This document shows, piece by piece, positions 46,815 to 54,193 of a stretch of 64,000 bases of DNA (the first letter of the stretch is position 1; each line of letters opens with the position of its first letter). The translations under genes and the position numbers were made by a program. The stretch comes from Streptomyces sp. NA04227 (GTDB lineage Bacteria; Actinomycetota; Actinomycetes; Streptomycetales; Streptomycetaceae): positions 4,577,001-4,641,000 of the forward strand of contig NZ_CP054918.1 in assembly GCF_013364195.1 (NCBI RefSeq), written 5' to 3'. Under the pieces are notes generated by a model. That model was not told the origin of the DNA. It worked only from the letters and a program-made list of their open reading frames with translations, and made no database searches.

Positions 46815-46832
46815 AGTCCAATAGCTTGGACT
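46815..46832. promoter_or_regulatory. Perfect palindrome upstream of msiK, candidate operator
   Basis: AGTCCAA (46815-46821), TAGC, TTGGACT (46826-46832) is an 18-bp palindrome 119 bp upstream of msiK. It resembles GntR-family operators such as the DasR site (core TGGTCTAGACCA) in symmetry and size, but the bases differ. Confidence 0.45.
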
Positions 46833-47023
46833 TGCGGTGACAGTACCCCGGAAGTGCGGGGATGTCAGTAGGGGGCGGCAGGGGAGTACGGAGAGGTGCG
46901 GGGGGCGATACGGGGAGGTAGGGAGAGGGGGAACGCGGGGGCCCGTCCGCCGCGCGCCGTCGGTGATCGGGTGTCCGGTCCGCCGGTGGGCCTGGGCTCG
47001 TGCTGCCGGTGACCAGGCGTCCC
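46833..47023. other. Intergenic region upstream of msiK and the tRNA
   Basis: No gene; G-rich around 46880-46950. No further signal was identified. Confidence 0.4.
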
Positions 47024-47068
47024 TGCCGTCGACGGTCCTGCCCCGGTGCCGTCGACGGTCCTGCCCCG
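47024..47068. repeat. 22-bp direct duplication with embedded palindrome
   Basis: Two identical 22-bp copies (47024-47045, 47047-47068) each contain CCGTCGACGG. They lie about 90 bp before the tRNA gene. Confidence 0.75.
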
Positions 47069-47154
47069 TGCCGGGAAATCGGTGTGGTCCCGGGAACAGC
47101 GGCCTGTGTAAGGTTGGTGCGATCGCCGCGCCGCGGTTCCGCGGGCGCGCTCAG

Positions 47155-47227
47155 GCCTCCTTAGCTCAGCTGGTAGAGCACCGCTCTTGTAAAGCGAAGG
47201 TCGTCGGTTCGAGTCCGACAGGGGGCT
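47155..47227 (+). tRNA. tRNA-Thr (anticodon TGT)
   Basis: A 73-nt cloverleaf. Acceptor GCCTCCT (47155-47161) pairs with AGGGGGC (47220-47226) with one G-U pair; D-arm GCTC...GAGC; anticodon loop CTTGTAA with TGT at 47188-47190; T-arm GTCGG-TTCGAGT-CCGAC; discriminator T. CCA is not encoded, as is common in Streptomyces. It reads ACA codons. Confidence 0.95.
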
Positions 47228-47246
47228 CTTGGACCACCTCGGCACA

Positions 47247-47284
47247 CAGCCCCGTCCTCGCAGGTCGTGCGAGGTGCGGGGCTG
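47247..47284 (+). terminator. Hairpin terminator after tRNA-Thr
   Basis: CAGCCCCG (47247-47254) pairs with CGGGGCTG (47277-47284) and CTCGCA with TGCGAG inside, with a small internal loop. It starts 19 nt past the tRNA 3' end. Confidence 0.65.
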
Positions 47285-47349
47285 CCGCTTCCCGGCCGGT
47301 GCCCACGCACGCACAGACGTACATGCCGCGCGGTGCCCGAGTCCCTCGG

Positions 47350-48300
47350 CTACGCCCCCGCCCGCAGCCCACTCCCACCCCGCCGACGCGTACGAAACGC
47401 CTGCGGCCCCACCCCCTTCCACCGCCGGAAAGCATGCGAGAACCCGGTGAGGTCGCGATAGCCGAGGCGCCCCGCGATTTCTGCGACCGTGAGGCCGCCG
47501 GTGACCAGGAGTTCCTCGGCAAGGTGTTCGCGGACCTCGTCGAGGAGGGTGCGGAAGGAGGTGCCCTCGGCGGCGAGGCGGTGGCGCAGGGTGCGGGCGC
47601 TCATGTGCAGGCTCGCGGCGACCCGTTCGGCGTTGGGGGGTTCGGGGAGTTCCACCAGGAGTGCGTCGCGGACCTGGCCGGCGAGTCCGGTACGGGTGTG
47701 GCGCCGGGCCAGGAGGTTGCGGCACTCGGTCCGGGTGAGGGCCGCGGTGTCGGCGTTGGCCAGGGGCAGGGGGAGGTCGAGCAGGGCGGGGTCGATGGCG
47801 ACCGCGTTCTCCGCTGCCCCGAACCGTACGTGCTGGCCGAGTAGTTCGTCGTAGCGTGCCTGGACGTCCGGCGGCGGGGCGGGGAAGGCGAACTCGCTCC
47901 GGAGCAGGGTCATCGGTGTCGCGATGATCTCCTGGCGCAGGGTCTGCATCGCGCCCGCGTCCCGCTCGACGAAGAACCGCCGCAGCTCGGGCGGGACGTC
48001 GGGCGCCGAGAGGACCAGCAGTATCTCGTCCCTGCCCTCCCGTACGTCCTGCCGCATGTCGATGCGGCAGAAGGAGAAGGTGAGGTCGATGTAGCGCAGC
48101 CCGACCTCGATCGCGCTGCGCAGGGTGGGGCTGCTGAGGAGGGCGAAGCCCCAGATGCCGTAGGCGGTGAGCCGGTACCGGATGCCGATCTCCAGGCCGA
48201 GCCCCGGCGGGTCGCCGAGCGCGTCGAGCAGGTTGCGGACCACCGTGAACTCCTGCTTCGCGCTGATCTCCCTCGTGGGATCGAGGTACGGCAGGTCATC
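47350..48300 (-). pseudogene. AraC-family regulator missing its N-terminus
   Basis: About 300 residues of an AraC regulator are intact: the Arabinose-binding-like domain (RYRLTAYGIWGFALLSSPTL, GLRYIDLTFSFCRIDM) and the C-terminal double helix-turn-helix (VAASLHMSARTLRHRLAAEG, LLVTGGLTVAEIAGRLGYRD, SHAFRRWKGVGPQAFR). Family members normally have 40-50 more residues and a start codon before EFTVVRNLL. Here the frame runs back without a start and into the antisense of an SDR fragment. An internal GTG at 48243 could still give a 298-residue protein. This is best read as a 5' truncated gene, sharing its breakpoint with the SDR fragment. Confidence 0.65.
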
Positions 48301-48900
48301 GCCGAGGTCGGCACCGTCGAGGTGCTCTTCAACAACGCCGGTGTGGTCCGGGGCAACAAGTACTTCTGGGAGACCGACAGTGTGCGGGACACCCGGTTCA
48401 CGATCGACATCAACACCCTCGCGCCGATGTTCACAGCCCGGGAGTTCCTGCCCGGCATGATCGCCTCCGGTACCGAGTGCCGGATCATCAATATGGCCTC
48501 CGCCGCGGGACTGACGTCCAACCCGCGCACCGCGGCCTACTGCGGCTCGAAGTGGGCCGCGGTCGGCTGGTCCGACTCGGTCCGGCTGGAGCTCGCCCAG
48601 GCCGGGCACCGGCACGTCAAGGTGACCACGGTCTGCCCGTACTACATCAGGACCGGCATGTTCGAGGGCGCCAAGGCCGCGCCGTTCCTGCCGCTGCTCG
48701 ACCCGCGGTACGTCGTCGACACCGTGTGGAAGCGGATGAAGAAGGGCGACGCCTTCGTCGTCCTGCCCAGGACCGTTCTCCTGAACGAAGTCGCCAAGGG
48801 GCTGCTTCCGGTCGGGCTGCGGGACTTCGTCATCGGCCGCGTCTTCGGCGTCCACCGCACCATGGAGAACTTCTCCGGCCGCGCCGAGCAGCAGAAGTAG
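48289..48900 (+). pseudogene. Short-chain dehydrogenase missing its N-terminal Rossmann part
   Basis: The reading frame covers VIAEVGTVEVLFNNAGVVRG, then INMASAAGLTSNPRTAAYCGSKWAAVGWSD with catalytic Ser and YxxxK, and the C-terminal membrane-like VLLNEVAKGLLPVGLRDFVIG. The 80-90 residues that normally precede NNAG, including the TGxxxGIG cofactor loop, are absent, and no start with a ribosome site exists upstream (GTG 48322 is internal). It therefore cannot bind NAD(P) normally. It abuts the truncated AraC gene, from which such SDR genes are usually divergent. Confidence 0.75.
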
Positions 48901-48948
48901 TCGGAGGAAGCGCCGGAGGAAGAGTCGGAGGAAGAGCCGGAGGAAGAG
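48901..48948. repeat. 12-bp tandem repeat rich in Shine-Dalgarno-like sequence
   Basis: Four 12-bp units (TCGGAGGAAGCG, CCGGAGGAAGAG, TCGGAGGAAGAG, CCGGAGGAAGAG) directly after the SDR stop. Every unit contains GGAGG and lies 38-85 nt upstream of the hydrolase start. Confidence 0.85.
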
Positions 48949-48985
48949 TCGCAAACGTCCGAGCCGGTACGAAAGGAAGAGCATG

Positions 48986-49960
48986 ATGGCCACGGCCACC
49001 ACACCCCGCTACTACCGGGACCAGCAGGCATGGCGTGACCTGCGGCGGTACCTACCGGAGCGCCTCCGGCTGACCGACGCGGCCGCGCCCCGGGAGGAGT
49101 TCTGGGACTGGCGCGGTCACCAGGTCCACCTCGACCGTTACCGCGACGCGGACGCACCGGCCAAGGTGATCCTGCACCACGGAGTCGGTACCAACGGGCG
49201 GCAGATGACGCTGATCCTGGGCGCCCGGCTCGCCGCGCGCGGTTTCGAGGTCGTCGCGCTGGACAACCTCGGCTACGGGATGACGGGGGTCAGGCCCGGC
49301 ACCACCCCCTCGTACGACGACTGGGTCGATCTCGTCGTCGACTTCGTGGCCCACGAGCGGTCGGGCGACGACCGCCCGGTCGTGCTCTACGGCCTCAGCG
49401 CGGGCGGCATGCTCACCTACCACGTCGCGGCGAAGGCGCCCAAGGGCAGTCTGAGCGGCATCGTGGGCATGACCTTCCTGGATCAGCGCATCCAGCGGGT
49501 ACGCGACGAGACCGCGCACGACCTGGTCGGCGCCCGGCTCGGCATTCCGCTCATGAGCGCGCTCGCCGGGACCCCGGCCGGCCGGATCAAGGTGCCGATG
49601 AGTCTGGCGGGCAAGATGAGCGCACTCGCCAACAACCGCGAGGCGATGCGGAAGGTCCTCCTCAAGGACCGTACGGCGGCGGCCACTTGGGTCTCGTTCC
49701 GTTTCCTCGCCTCGTACGGCACCTACACCCCGGCCGTCGAGCCGGAGGACTTCGACGCCTGCCCGGTCCTGCTCACCCAGCCCGCCGAGGACCGCTGGAC
49801 GCCCCTGCACCTGAGCGAGCTCGTGCTGTCGCGGATCACCAAGGTCCCGGTGACCACGGTGATGCTCGACAACGCCGGGCACCTGCCGCTGGAGGACCCG
49901 GGGCTGCGGCAGATGGAGGACGCGATCGCCGACTTCGTGACGAGGTGCGGCGGTTCCTGA
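48986..49960 (+). CDS. Alpha/beta-fold hydrolase
   Basis: A 324-residue alpha/beta hydrolase: PAKVILHHGVGTNGRQMTLI contains the oxyanion HHG, VVLYGLSAGGMLTYHVA the nucleophile elbow GxSxG (G-L-S-A-G), VLLTQPAEDRWTPLHLSEL the acid Asp region and LDNAGHLPLEDPGLRQM the catalytic His. Probable lipase/esterase-like; substrate unknown. ATG 48986 has GGAAG at 7-nt spacing (ATG 48983 is alternative). It lies after the truncated SDR gene; AraC-SDR-hydrolase clusters are common in actinobacteria, so it probably belonged to the same catabolic unit. Confidence 0.87.
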   Translation: MATATTPRYYRDQQAWRDLRRYLPERLRLTDAAAPREEFWDWRGHQVHLDRYRDADAPAKVILHHGVGTNGRQMTLILGARLAARGFEVVALDNLGYGMTGVRPGTTPSYDDWVDLVVDFVAHERSGDDRPVVLYGLSAGGMLTYHVAAKAPKGSLSGIVGMTFLDQRIQRVRDETAHDLVGARLGIPLMSALAGTPAGRIKVPMSLAGKMSALANNREAMRKVLLKDRTAAATWVSFRFLASYGTYTPAVEPEDFDACPVLLTQPAEDRWTPLHLSELVLSRITKVPVTTVMLDNAGHLPLEDPGLRQMEDAIADFVTRCGGS

Positions 49961-49999
49961 CCGGCGCTGCGGCCCACACCCCCGGGTGGGCCGGCGCCC

Positions 50000-50041
50000 G
50001 AGAGCGGCGACGGGGTACCCGTATGCCCCGGCGCCGCTCTC
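50000..50041. terminator. Hairpin terminator after the hydrolase gene
   Basis: GAGAGCGGCG (50000-50009) pairs perfectly with CGCCGCTCTC (50032-50041), with CGGGG/CCCCG (50011-50015 / 50026-50030) pairing inside. It lies 39 bp after the hydrolase stop and ends at the stop of a small minus-strand ORF. Confidence 0.75.
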
Positions 50042-50174
50042 ACCTCCCCTTCGTCAGCAGGTGCAGGAGCGTCACCACCGCGACACCGACCAGGAGCGCG
50101 GTGCCGAACGTACGCGACTTCGCGAGGGTTCCCCTGCGTCCGGCCCCCTCGAACTCACCGCGCGAAGGGGCCAT
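50040..50174 (-). CDS. Possible 44-residue single-TM protein
   Basis: Reading MAPSRGEFEGAGRRGTLAKS then RTFGTALLVGVAVVTLLHLL and TKGR: a basic, Gly-rich N-terminus and one clear transmembrane helix with a positive C-terminus. The stop abuts the terminator at 50000-50041, which fits a convergent gene. No Shine-Dalgarno precedes the ATG; TACGCA 7 nt upstream could be the -10 of a leaderless transcript. I do not recognise a family; a chance hydrophobic ORF is possible. Confidence 0.35.
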   Translation of the reverse strand: MAPSRGEFEGAGRRGTLAKSRTFGTALLVGVAVVTLLHLLTKGR

Positions 50175-50314
50175 TTGGGCGTGCGTACGGGAAGTCGTTC
50201 CGCTTCCCGCGCGCCGCCTTCCGTGAGAAGTCCGGTGCGGCGTACAACCGAACCCCCCACATGTTCGTCACACAATCGCCGCCCCCTCATCACAGAAGGC
50301 ACAGGGGAACTCAG
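50175..50314. other. Intergenic region upstream of the DUF4352 lipoprotein
   Basis: Shared 5' region of the small minus-strand ORF and the lipoprotein gene; ACAGGGGAACTCAG before ATG 50315 supplies the ribosome site. Nothing else notable. Confidence 0.35.
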
Positions 50315-50995
50315 ATGAGACGCATAACCATCGCCGCCGCGCTGCTCACCGCCACGCTGACCGTGACCGCCACGGCCTGCTCCGGCGACGATGACGAGGT
50401 CACCACCAAGCCCGACACTCGCTCGGCCGACAGCGGCACGGCCAAGGACGAGGCCGAGAAGGACAAAGGCGGGAACGCTTCGGGCGCGAAGGACTCCGGC
50501 GCGAAGGATTCGGGCGAGGCGGACAAGGACGAGACCGGGCAGGACGCCGAGGAGGCCGAGGACGCCGACAAGCCGCAGGTCGCGGCGGTCGGTGACACCA
50601 TCACCGTCAAGGGCTTCGAGAACGGCGAACAGCTCGCGGTGACCGTGAAGAAGTTCCTCGACCCCGCGAAGGGTGCGGACGAGTTCAACCAGCCCCAGTC
50701 CGGCAAGAAGTGGGTGGCCGCGCAGTTCGAGCTCAAGAACACCGGCACCAAGGTCTACGCGGACAGCCCCGGCAACGGCGCGCAGGTGGCCGACGTCCAG
50801 GGGCAGCGCTTCGATGCCTGGTTCGGCGAGATCTCCGCGGGGCCCTCGATGACCTCGGACGCCAATGTCCCGCCGGGTGAGAAGGCCCTCGGCTGGATCG
50901 TCTTCGAGATCCCCACCTCCTCGAAGATCACCACCGTGCAGTTCGCGATGAACTCCGGCTTCGCGCAGCAGACGGGGCAGTGGAAGGTTTCTTGA
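50315..50995 (+). CDS. DUF4352-type secreted lipoprotein
   Basis: A 226-residue protein: MRRITIAAALLTATLTVTAT then AC, a lipoprotein signal with lipobox-like TATAC. Residues 28-95 are a charged Asp/Lys/Glu/Gly linker with repeated GAKDSG units. The C-terminal domain (about 95-226) has VGDTITVKGFENGEQLAVTV, WVAAQFELKNTGTKVYADSP and ANVPPGEKALGWIVFEIPTS, the immunoglobulin-like DUF4352 pattern. It is a cell-surface protein of unknown role, related in layout to the other lipoprotein in this window. ATG 50315 has AGGGGA upstream. Confidence 0.82.
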   Translation: MRRITIAAALLTATLTVTATACSGDDDEVTTKPDTRSADSGTAKDEAEKDKGGNASGAKDSGAKDSGEADKDETGQDAEEAEDADKPQVAAVGDTITVKGFENGEQLAVTVKKFLDPAKGADEFNQPQSGKKWVAAQFELKNTGTKVYADSPGNGAQVADVQGQRFDAWFGEISAGPSMTSDANVPPGEKALGWIVFEIPTSSKITTVQFAMNSGFAQQTGQWKVS

Positions 50996-51016
50996 GCGGG
51001 GCGGTGGGCGTGGGCG

Positions 51017-51038
51017 GTTGAGGGCGTACGCCTTCAAC
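51017..51038. terminator. Palindrome between convergent lipoprotein and rppA genes
   Basis: GTTGAGGGCG (51017-51026) pairs with CGCCTTCAAC (51029-51038), one G-U pair, across TA. It sits 20 bp after the lipoprotein stop and 10 bp after rppA. Confidence 0.5.
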
Positions 51039-51048
51039 TCGCCCGGCC

Positions 51049-52179
51049 CTACGACAGGGTGAGGTCCTCCCGCGTGAGCGCCGCCACCCCGCTCAGGTCC
51101 CGGTCGACCGCGTCCGCGCTGTCGACGGCGTCCGCACTGCTCCAGCGGCCGAGCGCCATTTCGGCGGTGATGCCGGGGCCGAATCCGGCGAGAAGTCCGC
51201 TGGCCCGGTGCGGGGCGCCGCCCTCCTCGAACAGGCGGCGCAGGGCGTCCAGGACGGTGGCGCTGGCGATGTTGCCGTACTGGGTCAGCGTGGCCTTGCT
51301 GAACCGGAACGCCTTCGCCGGGATGCCGAGGATCCGTTCGAGGTCGTCGAGGATTCTCGGTCCGCCCGCGTGCACGATGTAGAAGTCCAGTGCGGAGGCG
51401 TTCCAGCCGTGCAGTTCCGCGAGGGAGCGCAGTGCGGGCGCGAGGGCCTCCATGGTGCCCGGCACACGCTTGTCCAGCAGGAAGTGGAATCCGGTCTCGC
51501 GGACGTCGTAGGCGATCCAGGATTCGGTGCCGGGCACCAGGTAGGAGCCGTTGCGTTCCAGGCGGACGCCGGTGCCGCCCTGTCCGCGTACCACCGTGGC
51601 GGCCACCGCGTCGCCGAACAGGCCGTTGGACAGGAGGGAGCCGACGCCGAGGTCGGTGGGCTGGTAGCAGAGCGAGCAGAACTCGCAGGCCACGATCAGT
51701 GCGTTGGACTCCGGGTAGCTGGTGCAGAAGTCGTGGGCGCGGTTGATCGCCGCGCCGCCCGCGGCGCAGCCGAGCTGGGCGATCGGCAACTGCCGTGTGG
51801 TGGGGGCGAATTGCATGGTGTTGATCAGCCACGAGGTCAGCGACGGCATCATGAAGCCGGTGCAGGAGACGTAGATGATGACGCCGATGTCCGAGGCGCC
51901 CACTCCTGCGTTGCGCAGCGCCTCCTCCACGACCGCCGGGACGCGCGCCTTCGCCTCCTCCTCGTAGGCCTTGTTGCGCGCGGCGAAGCCCGGGTGCCTC
52001 AGGGTCTCCTCGATCGGCCGTACGAGGTGCCTGGTCCGCACTCCGGTGTTCTCGATCAGGCGTAGTGCCAGGGGCAGTTGAGGATGGTCGGTATGCCGTC
52101 TGCGGGCCAGGCCGAGGGTTTCCTCCAGCGTGATCACATGCTCGGGCACGGATACCGACGGTTTGCACAACGTCGCCAT
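51049..52179 (-). CDS. rppA: Type III polyketide synthase, THN synthase (RppA)
   Basis: A 376-residue chalcone-synthase-like enzyme. Sequence and length match RppA, which condenses five malonyl-CoA into 1,3,6,8-tetrahydroxynaphthalene. MATLCKPSVSVPEHVITLEE is the family N-terminus; LPIAQLGCAAGGAAINRAHD holds the catalytic Cys at 138, the RppA position; DFYIVHAGGPRILDDLERIL carries the His and TLTQYGNIASATVLDALRRL the Asn of the triad; FGPGITAEMALG is the CHS signature. A DNA repeat encodes SADAVDSADAVD near the end. It is the last of four genes on this strand, 30 bp after a methyltransferase gene. Confidence 0.95.
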   Translation of the reverse strand: MATLCKPSVSVPEHVITLEETLGLARRRHTDHPQLPLALRLIENTGVRTRHLVRPIEETLRHPGFAARNKAYEEEAKARVPAVVEEALRNAGVGASDIGVIIYVSCTGFMMPSLTSWLINTMQFAPTTRQLPIAQLGCAAGGAAINRAHDFCTSYPESNALIVACEFCSLCYQPTDLGVGSLLSNGLFGDAVAATVVRGQGGTGVRLERNGSYLVPGTESWIAYDVRETGFHFLLDKRVPGTMEALAPALRSLAELHGWNASALDFYIVHAGGPRILDDLERILGIPAKAFRFSKATLTQYGNIASATVLDALRRLFEEGGAPHRASGLLAGFGPGITAEMALGRWSSADAVDSADAVDRDLSGVAALTREDLTLS

Positions 52180-52209
52180 GAAACGTCAACTCTCCCGAAC
52201 GGTACGGAG

Positions 52210-52821
52210 TCAGATTCTGGTGAGGGTGGCCAGCCAGGCCGGGAAGACGCCCGGGGCAAACGTGGCGTGCAGGTCGACGGGCTCGATCGTGTCGGTCCGC
52301 CAGCCGTCGGCGAACGCGTCCTCGATCTCCTCCCGCGAGACCTTCCGCGTGGGGCTGTCCACGGTGAGGCGGTCGCTGAAGCACATCAGGAAGAGGCTTC
52401 CGCCGGGCCGGAGCACGGTGTGCAGACCGGCGACGAAACGCGCGCGCTCCTCGTCGCCGAGCATGTGGAACAGCCCGCAGTCCAGGATCGTGTCGAAGGA
52501 TTCCCCGAGCGCGGGCAGGCTCAGCGCGTCGTGCAGCAGGAAGCGTGCCACCAGGCCGCGGTCGCGCGCCTTCTCGTCCGCCTGCTCCAGCGCCCGCGGC
52601 GCGAGATCGATGCCGGTGGCCGTCAACTCCCGCTCCGCGCACATGAGTACGTGCTCACCGGTACCGCAGCCGACGTCCAGTACCCGGCCCCGGAGCGCAC
52701 CCGCCTCGGCCAGCGCGAGGAACGCGGGCTGCGGACGGCCGATGTCCCACGGCGGCGGGGTGGCGTAGAGATCGTCGTGCTTCTCCCACCGCGCGCCGGA
52801 GGCGAATTGGACACCATTCAT
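52210..52821 (-). CDS. Class I SAM-dependent methyltransferase (type III PKS cluster)
   Basis: A 203-residue methyltransferase. GRVLDVGCGTGEHVLMCAER is motif I; TATGIDLAPRALEQADEKAR holds the acidic ribose-binding residue; FDTILDCGLFHMLGDEERAR motif IV; LRPGGSLFLMCFSDR motif V. It is a stand-alone Rossmann protein of the size of small-molecule C/O/N-methyltransferases. Placement between a P450 and rppA points to methylation of a naphthol or naphthoquinone such as flaviolin. The ATG is 52821; it begins 94 bp after the P450 stop. Confidence 0.85.
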   Translation of the reverse strand: MNGVQFASGARWEKHDDLYATPPPWDIGRPQPAFLALAEAGALRGRVLDVGCGTGEHVLMCAERELTATGIDLAPRALEQADEKARDRGLVARFLLHDALSLPALGESFDTILDCGLFHMLGDEERARFVAGLHTVLRPGGSLFLMCFSDRLTVDSPTRKVSREEIEDAFADGWRTDTIEPVDLHATFAPGVFPAWLATLTRI

Positions 52822-52915
52822 CTGTCTTCTCCAGAACTCATGTGTGTACGAGGTCAGTTGGATCTGCTTATGGACTCATTGCCGGTTCCCGCAGGCCAGT
52901 TGAGCGGGCCCAGGA

Positions 52916-54193
52916 TCAGCCGGACCGCCAGGTCACCGGCAGCTTCACCGGGCCACGGAACGCCCCGCCGGAGGCCCACCGCACCTGCTCGGACACGACC
53001 GACAGTGCGTGCGGCTGCTCGGCGAGGGCGCCGACCAGGGCTTGCAGGGCGAGACGTCCGAGGGGCGCGGCGGGGCAGTGGTGCGGGCCGTAGCCGAAGG
53101 TCAGATGCCGTTTCGCGCGGCGGTCGATGTCGACGCGGTCGGGGTCCTCGTACACCGCCGGGTCGCGGTTGGCGGCGACGTAGGACGAGTAGACCGTGCT
53201 CCGCGGCGGGATGACCGATCCGCCGACCTCCACCGCGCAGGACGTCACGCGCGGGCCGCCGCCCGCGGCGCCGATGATCGGCATCACGCGGAGGAGTTCC
53301 TCGACCGCCGCCGGGACCATGTGGGGCTCCGCGCGCAGGCGCCCGAGCAGTCCTTCCTCGGTGAGCAGGAGGTAGGCGACCTGGGCGGCGGAGAAGCGCA
53401 TCGCGGAGAACTGGTGGAACTGGACCGCCACGCCCAGGAGTTCCCCGCGTGTGACCAGTCCGTCGTCCTCGGCGCGGATGAGATGGCTGATCACGTCGTC
53501 GCCGAGATCGTTCCGCCGCAGTTCGACGAGGGCGGCGATGTTGTCGATGACCGCGTTCTTGGCCGTCATCGTGCAGTCGTGGTCGTGCGCGCCGGAGAGG
53601 AACCGGCGCGTCCAGCCGATGACGCGCGTCCGGTGACTCGCCGGGATCCCCACCACGTCGTGGACCAGACCGTCGGACAGCGGTTTGAGGACCTCCGCGA
53701 CGAGATCGGCGGGCCGCTCCCGTTCGAGCATCTTCGCCAGCAGGTCCTTGGCCGTACGCTCCGCCCCCGCCCGCCGCTTCTCCATGGCCTTCGCACCGAA
53801 GACCGCCGCCACCGCGCTGCGCAGCCGGGTGTGGTCGGGCGGGTCGGTGCGGGTGAGCCAGGTGTCCTCCGCGATGAGGCTGGGGGCCATGCGCGCCACG
53901 TCGACCCGGGTGCCGCGGCGGAAACGTTCGTCGGCGGTCACCTTGACGACGTCCGCGTACTTGCCCGCGAGCCAGGCCGGGCCCTCGCCGTACGGCAGGC
54001 GCATCCGCATCGGGGTGGGGTGCCGTACGGAGGCGGCGAGCAGGGGGTCGAAGTCGAGTCGTTCGAGGCCCTGGGCCGGGGCGCCGATGCCGTCCTCGGC
54101 GGGGGCGGCGGCGTAGGGGCAGGTGCCGGTCTGCGGTGTGTCTGTCTGCGGTACGTCGGTCTGCGGGGTGCTCGTCTGCGGAGAGGCGGTCAT
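52916..54193 (-). CDS. Cytochrome P450 lacking the I-helix acid/alcohol motif
   Basis: A 425-residue soluble bacterial P450. The heme loop is FGYGPHHCPAAPLGR with Cys373 as ligand; VEELLR (Glu299-Arg302) is the ExxR pair; TRTDPPDHTRLRSAVAAVF is the family C-helix WxxxR-type segment. The I-helix region (about 252-275) reads LGVAVQFHQFSAMRFSAAQV where (A/G)Gx(D/E)T is expected, so the usual O2-activation residues are missing. The N-terminus has four 15-bp DNA repeats encoding PQTDTPQT-like units. The ATG overlaps the O-methyltransferase stop by 4 bp (ATGA). It probably acts on the RppA product. Confidence 0.92.
   Translation of the reverse strand: MTASPQTSTPQTDVPQTDTPQTGTCPYAAAPAEDGIGAPAQGLERLDFDPLLAASVRHPTPMRMRLPYGEGPAWLAGKYADVVKVTADERFRRGTRVDVARMAPSLIAEDTWLTRTDPPDHTRLRSAVAAVFGAKAMEKRRAGAERTAKDLLAKMLERERPADLVAEVLKPLSDGLVHDVVGIPASHRTRVIGWTRRFLSGAHDHDCTMTAKNAVIDNIAALVELRRNDLGDDVISHLIRAEDDGLVTRGELLGVAVQFHQFSAMRFSAAQVAYLLLTEEGLLGRLRAEPHMVPAAVEELLRVMPIIGAAGGGPRVTSCAVEVGGSVIPPRSTVYSSYVAANRDPAVYEDPDRVDIDRRAKRHLTFGYGPHHCPAAPLGRLALQALVGALAEQPHALSVVSEQVRWASGGAFRGPVKLPVTWRSG

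Noticed and set aside
50072..52642. An 856-residue open frame on the minus strand covering rppA and the lipoprotein
   Set aside because: It is an alternative frame of rppA and antisense of the lipoprotein gene; Arg/Pro/Gly-rich with no motifs. Such frames are common at this GC content.
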